NCBI GenBank assembly: GCA_035279385.1
Contig: DATEHZ010000128.1
Coordinates: forward strand, 14,575 to 78,574
Length of the DNA: 64,000 bases
Origin: DATGJX01 sp035279385
GTDB taxonomy: Bacteria > Vulcanimicrobiota > Vulcanimicrobiia > Vulcanimicrobiales > Vulcanimicrobiaceae
Direction: 5' to 3'
In this document: piece after piece, positions 9,501-17,459 of the stretch
How the letters are laid out: each line of letters opens with the position of its first letter
How positions within the stretch are numbered: the first letter of the stretch is position 1
Notes under the pieces: model-generated
Told to the model about the DNA's origin: nothing
What the model saw: only the letters and a program-made list of their open reading frames with translations
Databases searched by the model: none
Translations under genes and position numbers: made by a program

Positions 9501-10283
9501 GGCGGTAATCATGCCGAAGCCCGGATACGTTCCGGACTTGATCACCTGATTGATGTAGCCCGCGAGGCCCTGGCCTTCGGAGTTCGCGGGCGTCGCGCCG
9601 GTGTAGACTTGCAGCTCCGACATGCCCAGCGAGGAGAGCTGCCCCGACGGGTAATTGTCGAACGACCGGTTCACCGGAACGCCGTCGAATTCGTAGCCGA
9701 CTTGATCGTAGTCGCCGCCGCGAATATGCACGGTTTGAAAGTATCCCGCCTGATTGAGCGGCATGACCACTCCGGGGACGGATGCCACCGCGGAATAGGC
9801 GCTGTTCAAGCTGCCGCCGCCGCCGAGCGCGCTGATCTTGTCTTGCGTTGCGGCGTTGACGGAATACACGTCGGCCGTCGTGCCGCTCTTCACCAAACTG
9901 CTCGCGGCTTTGGAGGTCACGCGCGCGATGGTTTTGAGCGACTTGTGCATCGTGACGGCGACGGTTTGCGTAGCATCGGCAAAGACCGTGATGCCCGCTT
10001 GGCTGACGGCGTCGTAGCCGTCTTTCTCCGCCGACACGGTATACGTGTCGGGCGTGAGGGATAGGAACGTGAAATGGCCGGATGCGTCTGTCCGGGTTGT
10101 GGCGCTCTGCGACGGGGCCGCCGCAGTGACTTGCGCGTCCGCTATCGGTGCGCGCGTTTCCGTGTCCACAATCGTGCCGCTGATGCCGCCGGTGGTGCCT
10201 GCCAGTGCCCATGTTCCCTGGCAAAGCATCGCCGCGACGATCGCAGTAGCTATAAACGCATTCCGGAATCCCCTTTTGAGCAT
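6597..10283 (-). CDS. TonB-dependent-receptor-like outer membrane protein with carboxypeptidase-regulatory N-domain (copy B)
   Basis: A 1228-residue paralog of the protein encoded at 2306-6391. It has a signal peptide ending G-T-W-A-L-A-G, the same regulatory-like domain (T-T-G-G-I-S-G-T-I-V-D and G-H-F-T-F-L-S-L) and the same plug motifs (V-H-I-R-G-G-D, E-F-D-G-V-P-V-N-R-S-F-D-N-Y). It ends in a barrel closing with Y-L-E-A-R-I-K-M. The start has CCGGAGGAGCC before the ATG. The N-terminal 250 residues are strongly conserved between the copies, while the extracellular loop regions differ. That is what is expected if the two receptors bind different ligands; the ligand itself cannot be inferred. 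Confidence 0.9.
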   Translation of the reverse strand: MLKRGFRNAFIATAIVAAMLCQGTWALAGTTGGISGTIVDTETRAPIADAQVTAAAPSQSATTRTDASGHFTFLSLTPDTYTVSAEKDGYDAVSQAGITVFADATQTVAVTMHKSLKTIARVTSKAASSLVKSGTTADVYSVNAATQDKISALGGGGSLNSAYSAVASVPGVVMPLNQAGYFQTVHIRGGDYDQVGYEFDGVPVNRSFDNYPSGQLSSLGMSELQVYTGATPANSEGQGLAGYINQVIKSGTYPGFGMITAGIGAPIFYHKLSAEAGGASPNRLFSYYVGIGGYDQDFRYVDQDNGKAYSDSFSGFGPVVLGSTPAAGCGDPTTVNFTEGYNNYLNSGTYAGPGGFILGSYNWLSPSSIFDRDVVANVHFGIPHRHDSGRDDIQLLWDSGMLLNGFYEAVNDVPGGNATFGPNTDDPGPVSYIDGFQWNGPVGTLLPANPSQYVSPYLYPASPPHAPNSLAVDPNKRDTIWNNQEIVKLQYQKNFGSNAYLRLYGYTYYSDWLQTGPVCAYLNYNCVVSPDYELSSHTRGVSATFADQLNAQHLLTIEGNYTTANSTRDNNTQMFNGFGRRSLAAILVSSANPTAGFCYNTSNPISGTNLAPVNCTRADASHLSWSCLADPTCVGPAQSAAPGFTCGGAPCAYLVAENSLYATYNQVKPKFTSVSIQDQWRPTERWLFNIGLRDDRFEFDGSSTSPNDPARQFWFNAFNLNNCVAPDGFTLESATSPGVCPAGTTPAKLTNESAQVFSYNILQPRISGTYTMSPRTVLRFSAGQYVEPPSTAYEQYNTLQEDLADFLGSRFYKYGFTTPGHPVRPPTSNNFDLSWEQQLGQGWSFKLTPFYRKTKDQIQNFFLDQATGFVSGLNVGRQTSEGVEFQVQKGDFSANGLSALLSLTYTHSYINYDTLSNGTNIVTQINNDIKTYNAYTSFCASNASDPRCGGGTAPNDPNTGVPVVAAPCYDNTGAAAACSAATVANPYWNAPVRPLLDPGASYATYDIFPGGIGGSADSFAVPYAATLVLNYKHDKFAITPSLQFLAGNRYGSPETTPGIDPNAGGCASDPYGGGVTAIDPTRYPFGAPSGGAGYNAIGCNAVITIPNPYTGKFDEPGAFVNPSQLLMNLQLSYDVSPKVTLVGTFANIVNRCFGGSKEAWTVSDSNVCSYGINNSAGIVEPVGNVFNPGATIQPFVQYPYEKYLSPVNVDSFSTKQPFNFYLEARIKM

Positions 10284-10342
10284 GGCTCCTCCGGTTTCAA
10301 AAGTGCGTATATCTCCTTCTTAGCACCAGCACAGCCGTTTAA

Positions 10343-10376
10343 AAACAAGAGAGGCCCCGCTTGCTGCGGGGCCTCT
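10343..10376 (-). terminator. Rho-independent terminator closing the kamD-to-sucD gene series
   Basis: 11-bp stem AGAGGCCCCGC / GCGGGGCCTCT (10350-10360 and 10366-10376), loop TTGCT. On the minus strand it is followed by TGTTTTTAAA, 8 nt after the sucD stop. Confidence 0.92.
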
Positions 10377-10384
10377 TCGGGTCA

Positions 10385-11263
10385 CTACACCTTCGCCGGC
10401 ATTCGCTGCGCCAGCAATCCGGGAATCTGTGAGGGTCGATCCGCCACCGGAACGCCCGCCGCTCGAAATGCGTCGATTTTGCTTTGCGGGGTTCCGAATT
10501 TGCCGGAGATGATCGCGCCGGCGTGGCCGAGCGATTTGCCCGGCGGTGCGTTGCGCCCGCCGATGAACGCGACGATCGGCACGTTCGCCATGTGCTCTTT
10601 GATGAACGCGGCCGCGTCTTCTTCGTCCGAGCCGCCGATTTCGCCGCAGACCACGAGGGCTTCGGTCTGCGAGTCGTTCTTGAATTCGCGCAGACAGTCC
10701 ACGAACGTCGTACCGATGATCGGGTCGCCGCCGATGCCGACCGCGGTCGACTGTCCGAAGCCCGCCCGCGTGAGCAAGTCGACGACTTCGTACGTGAGCG
10801 TGCCCGAGCGCGAGATCACGCCGACGTTGCCTTCTTTGAACACGTGGCCGGGCATGATGCCGATGGAGGACTTGCCGGGCGAGATGAGGCCGGGGCAGTT
10901 CGGCCCGATGATGCGCATGCCGGGCGTGGCCGCGACGACTTTGAGAACGTCGTGCACCGGTACGCCTTCGGTGATGCAGACCGCGAACGTGATGCCGGCC
11001 GCGTGCGCTTCAAAGAGCGCGTCCGCGGCGAACGGCGGCGGAACGAAGATGCAGGTGTGGGTCGCGCCCGTTGCGTCGACCGCTTCCTGCACCGTGTTGA
11101 ACACGGGCAAACCGTGCGAGGATTTCTGTCCGCCTTTGCCGGGCGTGACGCCGCCGACGATGTTCGTGCCGTAGTCCAGCATGCGTCCGGTGTGATACGA
11201 ACCCTCACCGCCGGTGATGCCTTGTACGATCACCTTGCTGTTCTTGTCCAGAAAAATCGACAT
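10385..11263 (-). CDS. sucD: Succinyl-CoA synthetase (ADP/GDP-forming), alpha subunit
   Basis: A 292-residue subunit that binds CoA and carries the phosphohistidine in the reaction succinate + CoA + NTP = succinyl-CoA + NDP + Pi. There is an N-terminal CoA-binding Rossmann domain (Q-G-I-T-G-G-E-G-S-Y-H) and a ligase domain with active-site His247 in G-H-A-G-A-I-I-S. The length matches the family. The ATG at 11263 follows the sucC stop by 2 nt, so the pair is surely co-translated. A strong terminator lies just downstream. Confidence 0.97.
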   Translation of the reverse strand: MSIFLDKNSKVIVQGITGGEGSYHTGRMLDYGTNIVGGVTPGKGGQKSSHGLPVFNTVQEAVDATGATHTCIFVPPPFAADALFEAHAAGITFAVCITEGVPVHDVLKVVAATPGMRIIGPNCPGLISPGKSSIGIMPGHVFKEGNVGVISRSGTLTYEVVDLLTRAGFGQSTAVGIGGDPIIGTTFVDCLREFKNDSQTEALVVCGEIGGSDEEDAAAFIKEHMANVPIVAFIGGRNAPPGKSLGHAGAIISGKFGTPQSKIDAFRAAGVPVADRPSQIPGLLAQRMPAKV

Positions 11264-11265
11264 GC

Positions 11266-12432
11266 TTATACTCCCGCCAGTTTCACGGCTTCGGCAGCGC
11301 CTTCGTCCATCGTCTGCACCGGCGTCATGCCCGCGTCGGCGAGAATACGCCGCCCTTGTTCTTCGTTGGTGCCGGTGAGACGGATCACCAGCGGCACTTT
11401 GCGCGAATTCGTGGTGCGCAGCGCTTCGACGATGCCTTTGGCGACTTCGTCGCAGCGCGTGATGCCGCCGAAGATGTTGATGAAGAACGCTTTGGCGTTC
11501 GTGTGGTTCATCACCAGCTCGTAGCAGTTGCGCACGCGCTCCGCGTCGGCGCCGCCGCCGACGTCGAGAAAGTTCGCGAAGCTTCCGCCTGCGTTTTTCA
11601 CCGCGTCCATCGTGCCCATCGCCAGGCCCGCGCCGTTTGCCATCGTGCCGACGGTGCCGTCGAAGCGGCGGAAGTTGCGGATGCCCAGGCCGGCTTTCGT
11701 GGCGAGCGTTTCGTCTTCGTCGAGCGGCAGCGTAGTCTGCCACTGCTTAAATTCCGGATTCTTGTAGATCGCGTCGTCGTCGAGTTCCACTTTCGCGTCG
11801 GCGGCAATGACGCGCCCGTCTTCGGTGAGGACGAGCGGATTGATCTCGACCAGCTTCGCGCCGTAGCGGAAGAACAGATCGTAAAGGCCCGCGAGCACGC
11901 CCGGAAGCGCTTTATGGTAGCCCTTGTCCAGGTTTGCTTTAAACGCGAGGTCGCGGCCGATGAAGGGCCAGTAGCTCGCGGATACGTCGACGACGGCTTT
12001 CGCGATGGAGTCGGGATGCTTGTCGGCGACTTCCTCGATGTCCATGCCGCCGAACGCGCTGACCATGATCAGCGGCTTCTTCGTCGTGCGATCGATCGCG
12101 ATTGCCGCGTACGCTTCTTTCGCAACCGCCAGCGTCTCTTCGATCAGCAGCGAGTTGATCGCTTCGCCATTCGGATTCTGCCGGTTCGGCGGCATCGGGC
12201 TCGCCATGATCTGCGTTGCCTTCTCGCGCGCTTCGTCCGCGTTCTTCGCGAATTGAATCTTGCCGGCTTTGCCGCGTCCGCCCATCAAAACTTGCGCTTT
12301 GACGACCCAATTGCCGGGATGTTCACCGACGAATGCGGCGGCCTCGTCGGCCGTGGTCACGTGCTGGCTGCGGGGAACGGGAATGCCGGCACGCCGGAAC
12401 AGTTCCTTCCCCTGATACTCCATCAGGTTCAC
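11266..12432 (-). CDS. sucC: Succinyl-CoA synthetase (ADP/GDP-forming), beta subunit
   Basis: A 388-residue ATP-grasp subunit that binds nucleotide and succinate and pairs with SucD. It starts M-N-L-M-E-Y-Q-G-K-E-L-F-R-R-A-G-I-P, with V-K-A-Q-V-L-M-G-G-R-G-K-A-G as the lysine/glycine-rich nucleotide loop. The C-terminal flavodoxin-like ligase domain includes N-I-F-G-G-I-T-R-C-D-E-V-A. Normal length. It lies 42 nt downstream of the acyl-CoA dehydrogenase gene and 2 nt before sucD. Confidence 0.97.
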   Translation of the reverse strand: MNLMEYQGKELFRRAGIPVPRSQHVTTADEAAAFVGEHPGNWVVKAQVLMGGRGKAGKIQFAKNADEAREKATQIMASPMPPNRQNPNGEAINSLLIEETLAVAKEAYAAIAIDRTTKKPLIMVSAFGGMDIEEVADKHPDSIAKAVVDVSASYWPFIGRDLAFKANLDKGYHKALPGVLAGLYDLFFRYGAKLVEINPLVLTEDGRVIAADAKVELDDDAIYKNPEFKQWQTTLPLDEDETLATKAGLGIRNFRRFDGTVGTMANGAGLAMGTMDAVKNAGGSFANFLDVGGGADAERVRNCYELVMNHTNAKAFFINIFGGITRCDEVAKGIVEALRTTNSRKVPLVIRLTGTNEEQGRRILADAGMTPVQTMDEGAAEAVKLAGV

Positions 12433-12474
12433 TTTACTCTTACTTGTCCTTCGTTTTAGTTATCGTGGAGGCTG

Positions 12475-13641
12475 TTACAGCTTCCCCAAGTACGCACGGG
12501 AGATGATCAGCTGCTGGATCTCCGAGGTGCCTTCGTAGATCTCGGTGATTTTCGCGTCGCGGTAATGCCGCTCGACGGGAAACTCGGTGGTGTAGCCGTA
12601 GCCGCCGTGAATCTGCAGCGCTTCCGCGGCGTGCTTGCGCGCGGCGGTCGAGGCAAAGTACTTGGCTTTGCTGGCTTCGATTGCAAACGGCTTTCCGGCA
12701 TCGTACAGCGCGGCGGCGCGATACGTGAGCAGCCGTGCCGCATCCAAATCCGTCGCCATCTGCGCAATTTTGAACGAGATGCCTTCGTACGCGCCGATCG
12801 GTTTGCCGAACGCGACGCGCTCTTGCGCGAACTGCACCGATTCGTCCAGGCACGCGGCAAGAATGCCGCACGCTTGCGCGGCGATGCCGATGCGTCCGCC
12901 CGTGAGGGCGGTCATCGCGTTGCCGAACCCGCCGCCTTCTTCACCGAGCAGCGCGGACTGCGGCACCTTCACGTTGTCGAACGCGATGTCGCACGTGTTG
13001 CTGGTGTGAATGCCGAGTTTTTCGGTGACGCGCTCGACGCTCACGCCGGGCAGTTCGTTGTCGACCAAAAATGCGCTCACGCCTTTCGCGCCCGGACCGC
13101 CGGTGCGGAACATCCCCATGAGCACGGTGGAGTAACTGCCGTTGGTGCACCACTGCTTGCGTCCGTTCAGAACGTAGCCGTTCTCGACGCGCTTCGCGCT
13201 CGCGCGAATGTTCGCCGCATCGGAGCCGGCGTCGGGCTCGGTCAGTGCGAATCCGGCGATCGTATCGTCCTGCGCGAGTTTGGGCAGATACGCGCGCTTC
13301 TGCTCCTCGCTGCCGATTTTGAGGATCGCCATGCAGATCATCGAGTGCACGGAGACGGTGACCGCCGTGCCCGCGTCGACGCGCGCCAGTTCTTCTACCG
13401 CGCGCGCGTAGGAGACGTAATCGGCGCCCGCGCCGCCGTAGGCTTCGGGAATGAGCAGCCCCATGAGGCCTGCGGCCGTGAATTTCGTGTAGAGTTCGCG
13501 CGGGAAGTGATGTTCGCGGTCCCATGCGGCAATGTGCGGCGCGATTTCGCGCTGCGCGATCTCCGCGGCGAGCTCGCCGATTTGGCGTTGGTCGCCGGTG
13601 AGATCGAACGTCGCGCCGGGCACCGCAACCGCATCACTCAT
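12475..13641 (-). CDS. Acyl-CoA dehydrogenase, short/medium-chain type
   Basis: A 388-residue FAD flavoenzyme that oxidises acyl-CoA to 2-enoyl-CoA. Family signatures seen are F-A-L-T-E-P-D-A-G-S-D in the middle domain, Q-I-H-G-G-Y-G-Y-T in the C-terminal helical domain, and the catalytic base Glu370 in I-Y-E-G-T-S-E-I-Q. It resembles butyryl-CoA dehydrogenases, but chain length cannot be fixed from sequence alone. It overlaps the end of hbd by 8 nt. The thiolase, hydroxyacyl-CoA dehydrogenase and acyl-CoA dehydrogenase form a block suited to C4 acyl-CoA interconversion. No enoyl-CoA hydratase or electron-transfer flavoprotein genes are present here. Confidence 0.93.
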   Translation of the reverse strand: MSDAVAVPGATFDLTGDQRQIGELAAEIAQREIAPHIAAWDREHHFPRELYTKFTAAGLMGLLIPEAYGGAGADYVSYARAVEELARVDAGTAVTVSVHSMICMAILKIGSEEQKRAYLPKLAQDDTIAGFALTEPDAGSDAANIRASAKRVENGYVLNGRKQWCTNGSYSTVLMGMFRTGGPGAKGVSAFLVDNELPGVSVERVTEKLGIHTSNTCDIAFDNVKVPQSALLGEEGGGFGNAMTALTGGRIGIAAQACGILAACLDESVQFAQERVAFGKPIGAYEGISFKIAQMATDLDAARLLTYRAAALYDAGKPFAIEASKAKYFASTAARKHAAEALQIHGGYGYTTEFPVERHYRDAKITEIYEGTSEIQQLIISRAYLGKL

Positions 13642-14473
13642 ACGTATAAAATCCTCGGCCGCTCTTGCGTCCGTACCAGCCTGCCGCGACGTATTGGCGC
13701 AGCAGCGGACACGGGCGGTATTTCGGATCGCTGAAGCCGTCGTAGAGCACGTTCATGATGGCAAGACACGTGTCCAGACCGATGAAGTCGGCGAGCTGCA
13801 GCGGACCCATCGGATGATTCATGCCCAGTTTCATCACCGTGTCGATCGCTTCGGGCGTTCCGACGCCTTCGTACACCGCGTAGATGGCCTCGTTGATCAT
13901 CGGCATGAGCACGCGATTGGAGACGAAGCCCGGAAAATCGCGCACTTCCACCGGCGTCTTGCCGAGATCGCGCGCGAGTTTTTCGGTGAAGTCGTACGTC
14001 GCTTGCGAGGTTGCGAGGCCGCGTATGATCTCGACCAGTTGCATCACCGGAACCGGATTCATGAAGTGCATGCCGATGACGTTCTCGGGGCGGCGCGTCT
14101 GCGCGGCGAGCGTCGTAATGGAGATCGACGAGGTGTTGGTGGCCAGAATCGCTTCCGGCGGCGTGGATTGATCCAGCCGCCGGAAGAGTTCGGATTTGAG
14201 TTCGAGATCTTCGGTCGCCGCCTCGATGGCGACGTCGACGTCGAAATCCTTGATCGCCGTTTCGGTGCGCACGTGCGTGAGAATCGTTCCGCGCTGTTCT
14301 TCGCTCAGCCGGCCCTTCTCGACCAGACGCCCCAGATTGCGTTCGATGGTCGAAACGCCGCGGCCGACGCTTGCATCGTCGCGATCGACGAGCACCACCG
14401 AGTGGTGGTGCATCGCCGCAACCTGAGCTATGCCGGACCCCATTTGGCCCGCGCCGATAATCGCTATCTTCAC
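13634..14473 (-). CDS. hbd: 3-hydroxybutyryl-CoA (3-hydroxyacyl-CoA) dehydrogenase
   Basis: A 279-residue NAD(P)-dependent dehydrogenase converting 3-hydroxyacyl-CoA to 3-oxoacyl-CoA and back. It has an N-terminal Rossmann motif G-A-G-Q-M-G-S-G. Catalytic residues include His136 in G-M-H-F-M-N-P and Glu148 in Q-L-V-E-I-I. The C-terminal domain includes D-F-P-G-F-V-S-N-R. This is the single-function short form typical of butanoate metabolism, not the long FadB fusion. It lies 4 nt after the thiolase gene and overlaps the acyl-CoA dehydrogenase gene, consistent with one operon. Confidence 0.95.
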   Translation of the reverse strand: MKIAIIGAGQMGSGIAQVAAMHHHSVVLVDRDDASVGRGVSTIERNLGRLVEKGRLSEEQRGTILTHVRTETAIKDFDVDVAIEAATEDLELKSELFRRLDQSTPPEAILATNTSSISITTLAAQTRRPENVIGMHFMNPVPVMQLVEIIRGLATSQATYDFTEKLARDLGKTPVEVRDFPGFVSNRVLMPMINEAIYAVYEGVGTPEAIDTVMKLGMNHPMGPLQLADFIGLDTCLAIMNVLYDGFSDPKYRPCPLLRQYVAAGWYGRKSGRGFYTYE

Positions 14474-14477
14474 GCGG

Positions 14478-15830
14478 CTAATCGACGCGAATCAGGATTG
14501 CGTCACCTTGGCCGCCGCCGCTGCAAATCGCAGCGATACCCAGGCCGCCGCCGCGCGCGCGCAGTTGATTGATCACCGTGCCGACCAGACGCGCGCCGGA
14601 CGCGCCGATGGGATGGCCCATCGCGACGGCGCCGCCGTACTTGTTGATCTGCTCGGGATCCAGACCGAGTTTGCGCGCCGACGTGATTGCGACCGACGCA
14701 AACGCTTCGTTGATCTCCCACACGTCGATCTGATCTTTGCTTACGCCGGTTTTCGCCAGCAGCTTCTGCACGGCCATCGCCGGCGTGAGCGCGATGTACG
14801 GCGAATCCCAGCCGACCGTCGCGTGATCGAGAATCGCTGCAATCGGCTTGACGCCGTGCGACTGCGCGTAGTCTTCACTCGCCAGCACGAGCGCGGCGGC
14901 GCCGTCGTTCACGCCCGGCGCGTTGCCCGCGGTGACGGTTCCGTCTTTCTCGAGCGGTTTGAGTTTGGCCATCGCTTCGAGGCTCGCGTCTGCGCGCACC
15001 GCTTCGTCGCGATCGAGCGTTGCGTGCGGAACGTCGCCCGTGACGAACGGCGCCCACTGCGCGTAATTCAGCGTGAATTCGGCCGACGGCTCGTGCGCCC
15101 ACACGTCGTCCGCCGCGCTGCTCGAGGAGCCCGCCGCAACCGGAACGCGTGCGCGCGCAGGTTCGGGAAGCTTGTCGACGACGATCTTGCCTTTGGCTTT
15201 GCTCGCGACGCGAACCGCAACGATCTCGCCGGCGAATTTTCCGCCGTTCTGCGCTTCGTTTGCGCGCCGGTGGCTCTCGTACGCGAAACGATCCTGATCT
15301 TCGCGCGAGAGTTTCAGTTCGTTCGCGACCTTCGAGCCCTGCGTGGCCATCGTCATCGGGAAGTAGTAATCCCACAGGCCGTCGTGGATCATCGCATCGA
15401 TCAGACGTCCGTCGCCGAAGCGGTAGCCGCTGCGCGCTTCTTTCAAAATGTAGGGCGCGTTTGACATCGATTCCATGCCGCCCGCGACCACCAGGTCGTT
15501 GCTGCCGTCATTGAGCAAGCGTGCGGCGTTGACCACCGCGAGCATGCCCGATGCACAGACCTTGTTGATCGTCTCGGCGGTCACCGTCTTGGCGAGGCCG
15601 CTCTTGAAGCCGACTTGGCGGGCCGGATTCTGTCCGGCGCCGGCCTGAAGCACCTGCCCCATCACGATGTGTTCCAGTTCGGAAGGGTCGATGCCCGAAC
15701 GTTCGATGGCGGCGAGGACGGCGGCGGCCCCGAGCGTGGTCGCTTCCAGGGGTGCGAGGGTTCCGCCGAGGCGGCCGAACGGCGTGCGAGCCGTGGAGAG
15801 CACCACGGCCTTGGAATTGCGCGAAATCAT
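14478..15830 (-). CDS. Acetyl-CoA C-acetyltransferase (thiolase), with an unusual mid-protein insertion
   Basis: Condenses two acetyl-CoA to acetoacetyl-CoA, or the reverse. The nucleophile is Cys92 (N-K-V-C-A-S-G-M). The other catalytic motifs are N-E-A-F-A (374-378), G-H-P-I-G-A-S-G-A-R with His406, and C-S-G-G-G-Q-G-D with Cys436. At 450 residues it is about 55 longer than normal thiolases. The excess lies at about residues 207-278, between the usual E-I-V-x-V strand and the L-E-A-M-A-K-L-K-P segment. It contains a Ser/Ala-rich stretch and an aromatic N-Y-A-Q-W-A-P-F segment. The insertion is in frame and has no intein motifs. Otherwise a complete enzyme. Confidence 0.93.
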   Translation of the reverse strand: MISRNSKAVVLSTARTPFGRLGGTLAPLEATTLGAAAVLAAIERSGIDPSELEHIVMGQVLQAGAGQNPARQVGFKSGLAKTVTAETINKVCASGMLAVVNAARLLNDGSNDLVVAGGMESMSNAPYILKEARSGYRFGDGRLIDAMIHDGLWDYYFPMTMATQGSKVANELKLSREDQDRFAYESHRRANEAQNGGKFAGEIVAVRVASKAKGKIVVDKLPEPARARVPVAAGSSSSAADDVWAHEPSAEFTLNYAQWAPFVTGDVPHATLDRDEAVRADASLEAMAKLKPLEKDGTVTAGNAPGVNDGAAALVLASEDYAQSHGVKPIAAILDHATVGWDSPYIALTPAMAVQKLLAKTGVSKDQIDVWEINEAFASVAITSARKLGLDPEQINKYGGAVAMGHPIGASGARLVGTVINQLRARGGGLGIAAICSGGGQGDAILIRVD

Positions 15831-15875
15831 AGCCCGAGACGATTCGGTACGGCGCGTTACGCGTCCCTCATACTA

Positions 15876-16787
15876 CTAATGTCGCGGCCCGCTTGCTTGA
15901 CCGGGCATCATCGGCTGCGTGCAAATGATCGCCGCGTCGGGCCGGCAATTCTCACATTCGAATTGCAGCGTGACGTGCGTGATGCCGAAGCGCTCGCGCA
16001 CGAGCGCGTCGAGATTCTGCATGATGGCGCTCGCTTCGCTCACGCGCGCGTCTTGCACCAGCACGTGCGCCGAGAGTGCGAGCGCGCCGCTGCCGATCGT
16101 CCACACGTGCAAATCGTGCACCGCTTGAATCCCCGTCACGCCCTGCATCGCGTCGTGCACGTCTTCGACGTCCAGTCCGCGCGGCACGCCTTCGAGCAGC
16201 ACGTCGGCCGCGTCGCGCACCACGCGCACGACGCCGACGATGATGATCGCCGCGACGAACAGCGAGAGTGCCGGGTCGATCCATGCAGCGCCGGTTGCGG
16301 TGATGACCGCGCCGCCGACGATCACGGCAAGCGCGCCGAGCGCATCGCCCGCGACGTGAAAGAGCGCGGCGCGCATGTTCAAGTTGTCCTTGCCCTGCCC
16401 CATCAGCATGAAGCCGACGGTGCCGTTCGCAACCAGTCCGACTCCCGCGATGATGCTCATGATGGCACCTTCGGGGTGGTGCGGAACGAAAAAGCGATGC
16501 ACGGCTTCGTACGCGATGAACGCGGTCGCCGCGAGCAGCACGCTGCCGTTGAGCATCGCGCCAAGAATCTCAAGACGTCCGAAGCCGAACGTCTTTTGCA
16601 GCGTCGCCGGACGCTGCGCGCCGAGCAGTGCAAAGAGCGCGATGGCGAGCGCGAACACGTCCATGCAGACGTGCACTGCGTCCGTGAGCAGGGCAAGCGA
16701 ATTCGCGCGCACGCCGCCCCAGAACTCGAGCGCCGCAACGAAGGCGACGATGACCAAAGCCGTCAGCAGCCGCGCGCGCGGCGACAT
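15876..16787 (-). CDS. Cation diffusion facilitator (CDF) metal efflux protein
   Basis: A 303-residue CzcD/ZitB-type transporter that exports divalent metal (Zn2+, Co2+ or Cd2+ in relatives) in exchange for protons. It has six predicted membrane spans. The transport-site residues are in T-D-A-V-H-V-C-M-D (span 2) and F-H-V-A-G-D-A-L-G (span 5). The cytoplasmic C-terminal domain (about 205-290) contains V-H-D-L-H-V-W. The tail is Cys/His-containing (F-E-C-E-N-C-R), which may bind metal. It lies 3 nt downstream of the ICMT-like gene. Confidence 0.92.
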   Translation of the reverse strand: MSPRARLLTALVIVAFVAALEFWGGVRANSLALLTDAVHVCMDVFALAIALFALLGAQRPATLQKTFGFGRLEILGAMLNGSVLLAATAFIAYEAVHRFFVPHHPEGAIMSIIAGVGLVANGTVGFMLMGQGKDNLNMRAALFHVAGDALGALAVIVGGAVITATGAAWIDPALSLFVAAIIIVGVVRVVRDAADVLLEGVPRGLDVEDVHDAMQGVTGIQAVHDLHVWTIGSGALALSAHVLVQDARVSEASAIMQNLDALVRERFGITHVTLQFECENCRPDAAIICTQPMMPGQASGPRH

Positions 16788-16790
16788 GCG

Positions 16791-17402
16791 TTAGGCCTTG
16801 AGCGCCTTGAGCGCGAGCGCGGCGAGCATTACGCCGAAGGTGAGAAACGTCTTCGATTCCGCCTGCGGGATCACGTCCGGTTTCCACTCGCCGCGCTGTT
16901 CGCCCAGCGGCTCGAGCGAGGGAACGATCTGCGGAACCGTCTCGCAATAGCGTTCGTACGGTTCGCCGAACTCCGATCGCAGATACTGCTCTTCATGCGG
17001 AACGATGATGCTGTACACTGCAGCCATCGTTCCCAGCGATGCCGCGATCAACGCAAGCTTCTTGCCGGCGGGATTGCCCCCCGTGAACGCAATCGCGAAG
17101 CCGGCCGCCGTGATGAAGTTTCCGACGTACAGCGGATTGCGCACGTACGCATACGGACCCGCGGTCACGAGTTCGGGAGCCGTCACATGATCTTCGCGCG
17201 TCGTCACGCCCGAGTAGCCGACGGCCCAGCAGCGCACCAGCTCGCCCGCAAACGCAATCGGCAAGCCCAGCGTCACGCTCAGCGCGCTCGGCTTCCCGAA
17301 CGCCGCCAGCAACACCGCCGGAATTGAGAGCAGCGCACCCCGATTCTTAAATACCAGCGCCTGCAATTCGTCGTTATCGTCCACCAAATTATCTCTCGTC
17401 AT
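16791..17402 (-). CDS. Isoprenylcysteine carboxyl methyltransferase (ICMT/PEMT)-family membrane protein
   Basis: A 203-residue membrane protein with several hydrophobic segments. It carries the SAM-dependent methyltransferase signature T-A-G-P-Y-A-Y-V-R-N-P-L-Y-V-G-N (about 80-95) and E-E-Q-Y-L-R-S-E-F-G-E-P-Y-E-R-Y (about 137-152). Bacterial members methylate lipids or small hydrophobic substrates; the substrate here is unknown. It lies between the GDP-sugar reductase gene (17 nt away) and the CDF transporter gene (3 nt). Confidence 0.85.
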   Translation of the reverse strand: MTRDNLVDDNDELQALVFKNRGALLSIPAVLLAAFGKPSALSVTLGLPIAFAGELVRCWAVGYSGVTTREDHVTAPELVTAGPYAYVRNPLYVGNFITAAGFAIAFTGGNPAGKKLALIAASLGTMAAVYSIIVPHEEQYLRSEFGEPYERYCETVPQIVPSLEPLGEQRGEWKPDVIPQAESKTFLTFGVMLAALALKALKA

Positions 17403-17419
17403 CCCGAGCTATTATCTCG

Positions 17420-17459
17420 TCATCCTGAGCTTGTCGAAGGACGGCTGAGCTTGTCGAAG
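17420..17459. repeat. Dispersed 22-bp repeat, copy 2 plus partial copy, inside the 3' end of rmd
   Basis: TCATCCTGAGCTTGTCGAAG plus GA at 17420-17441, then a second partial unit TGAGCTTGTCGAAG at 17446-17459. It supplies the rmd stop codon. Confidence 0.85.

Noticed and set aside
14478..15830. A second intein in the thiolase gene
   Set aside because: The extra segment is only about 55 residues and lacks terminal His-Asn, a nucleophile pair and any Hint blocks.
15615..17327. 570-codon plus-strand frame
   Set aside because: Antisense across thiolase, CDF and ICMT genes; extremely Arg/His/Asp-rich, typical of shadow frames.
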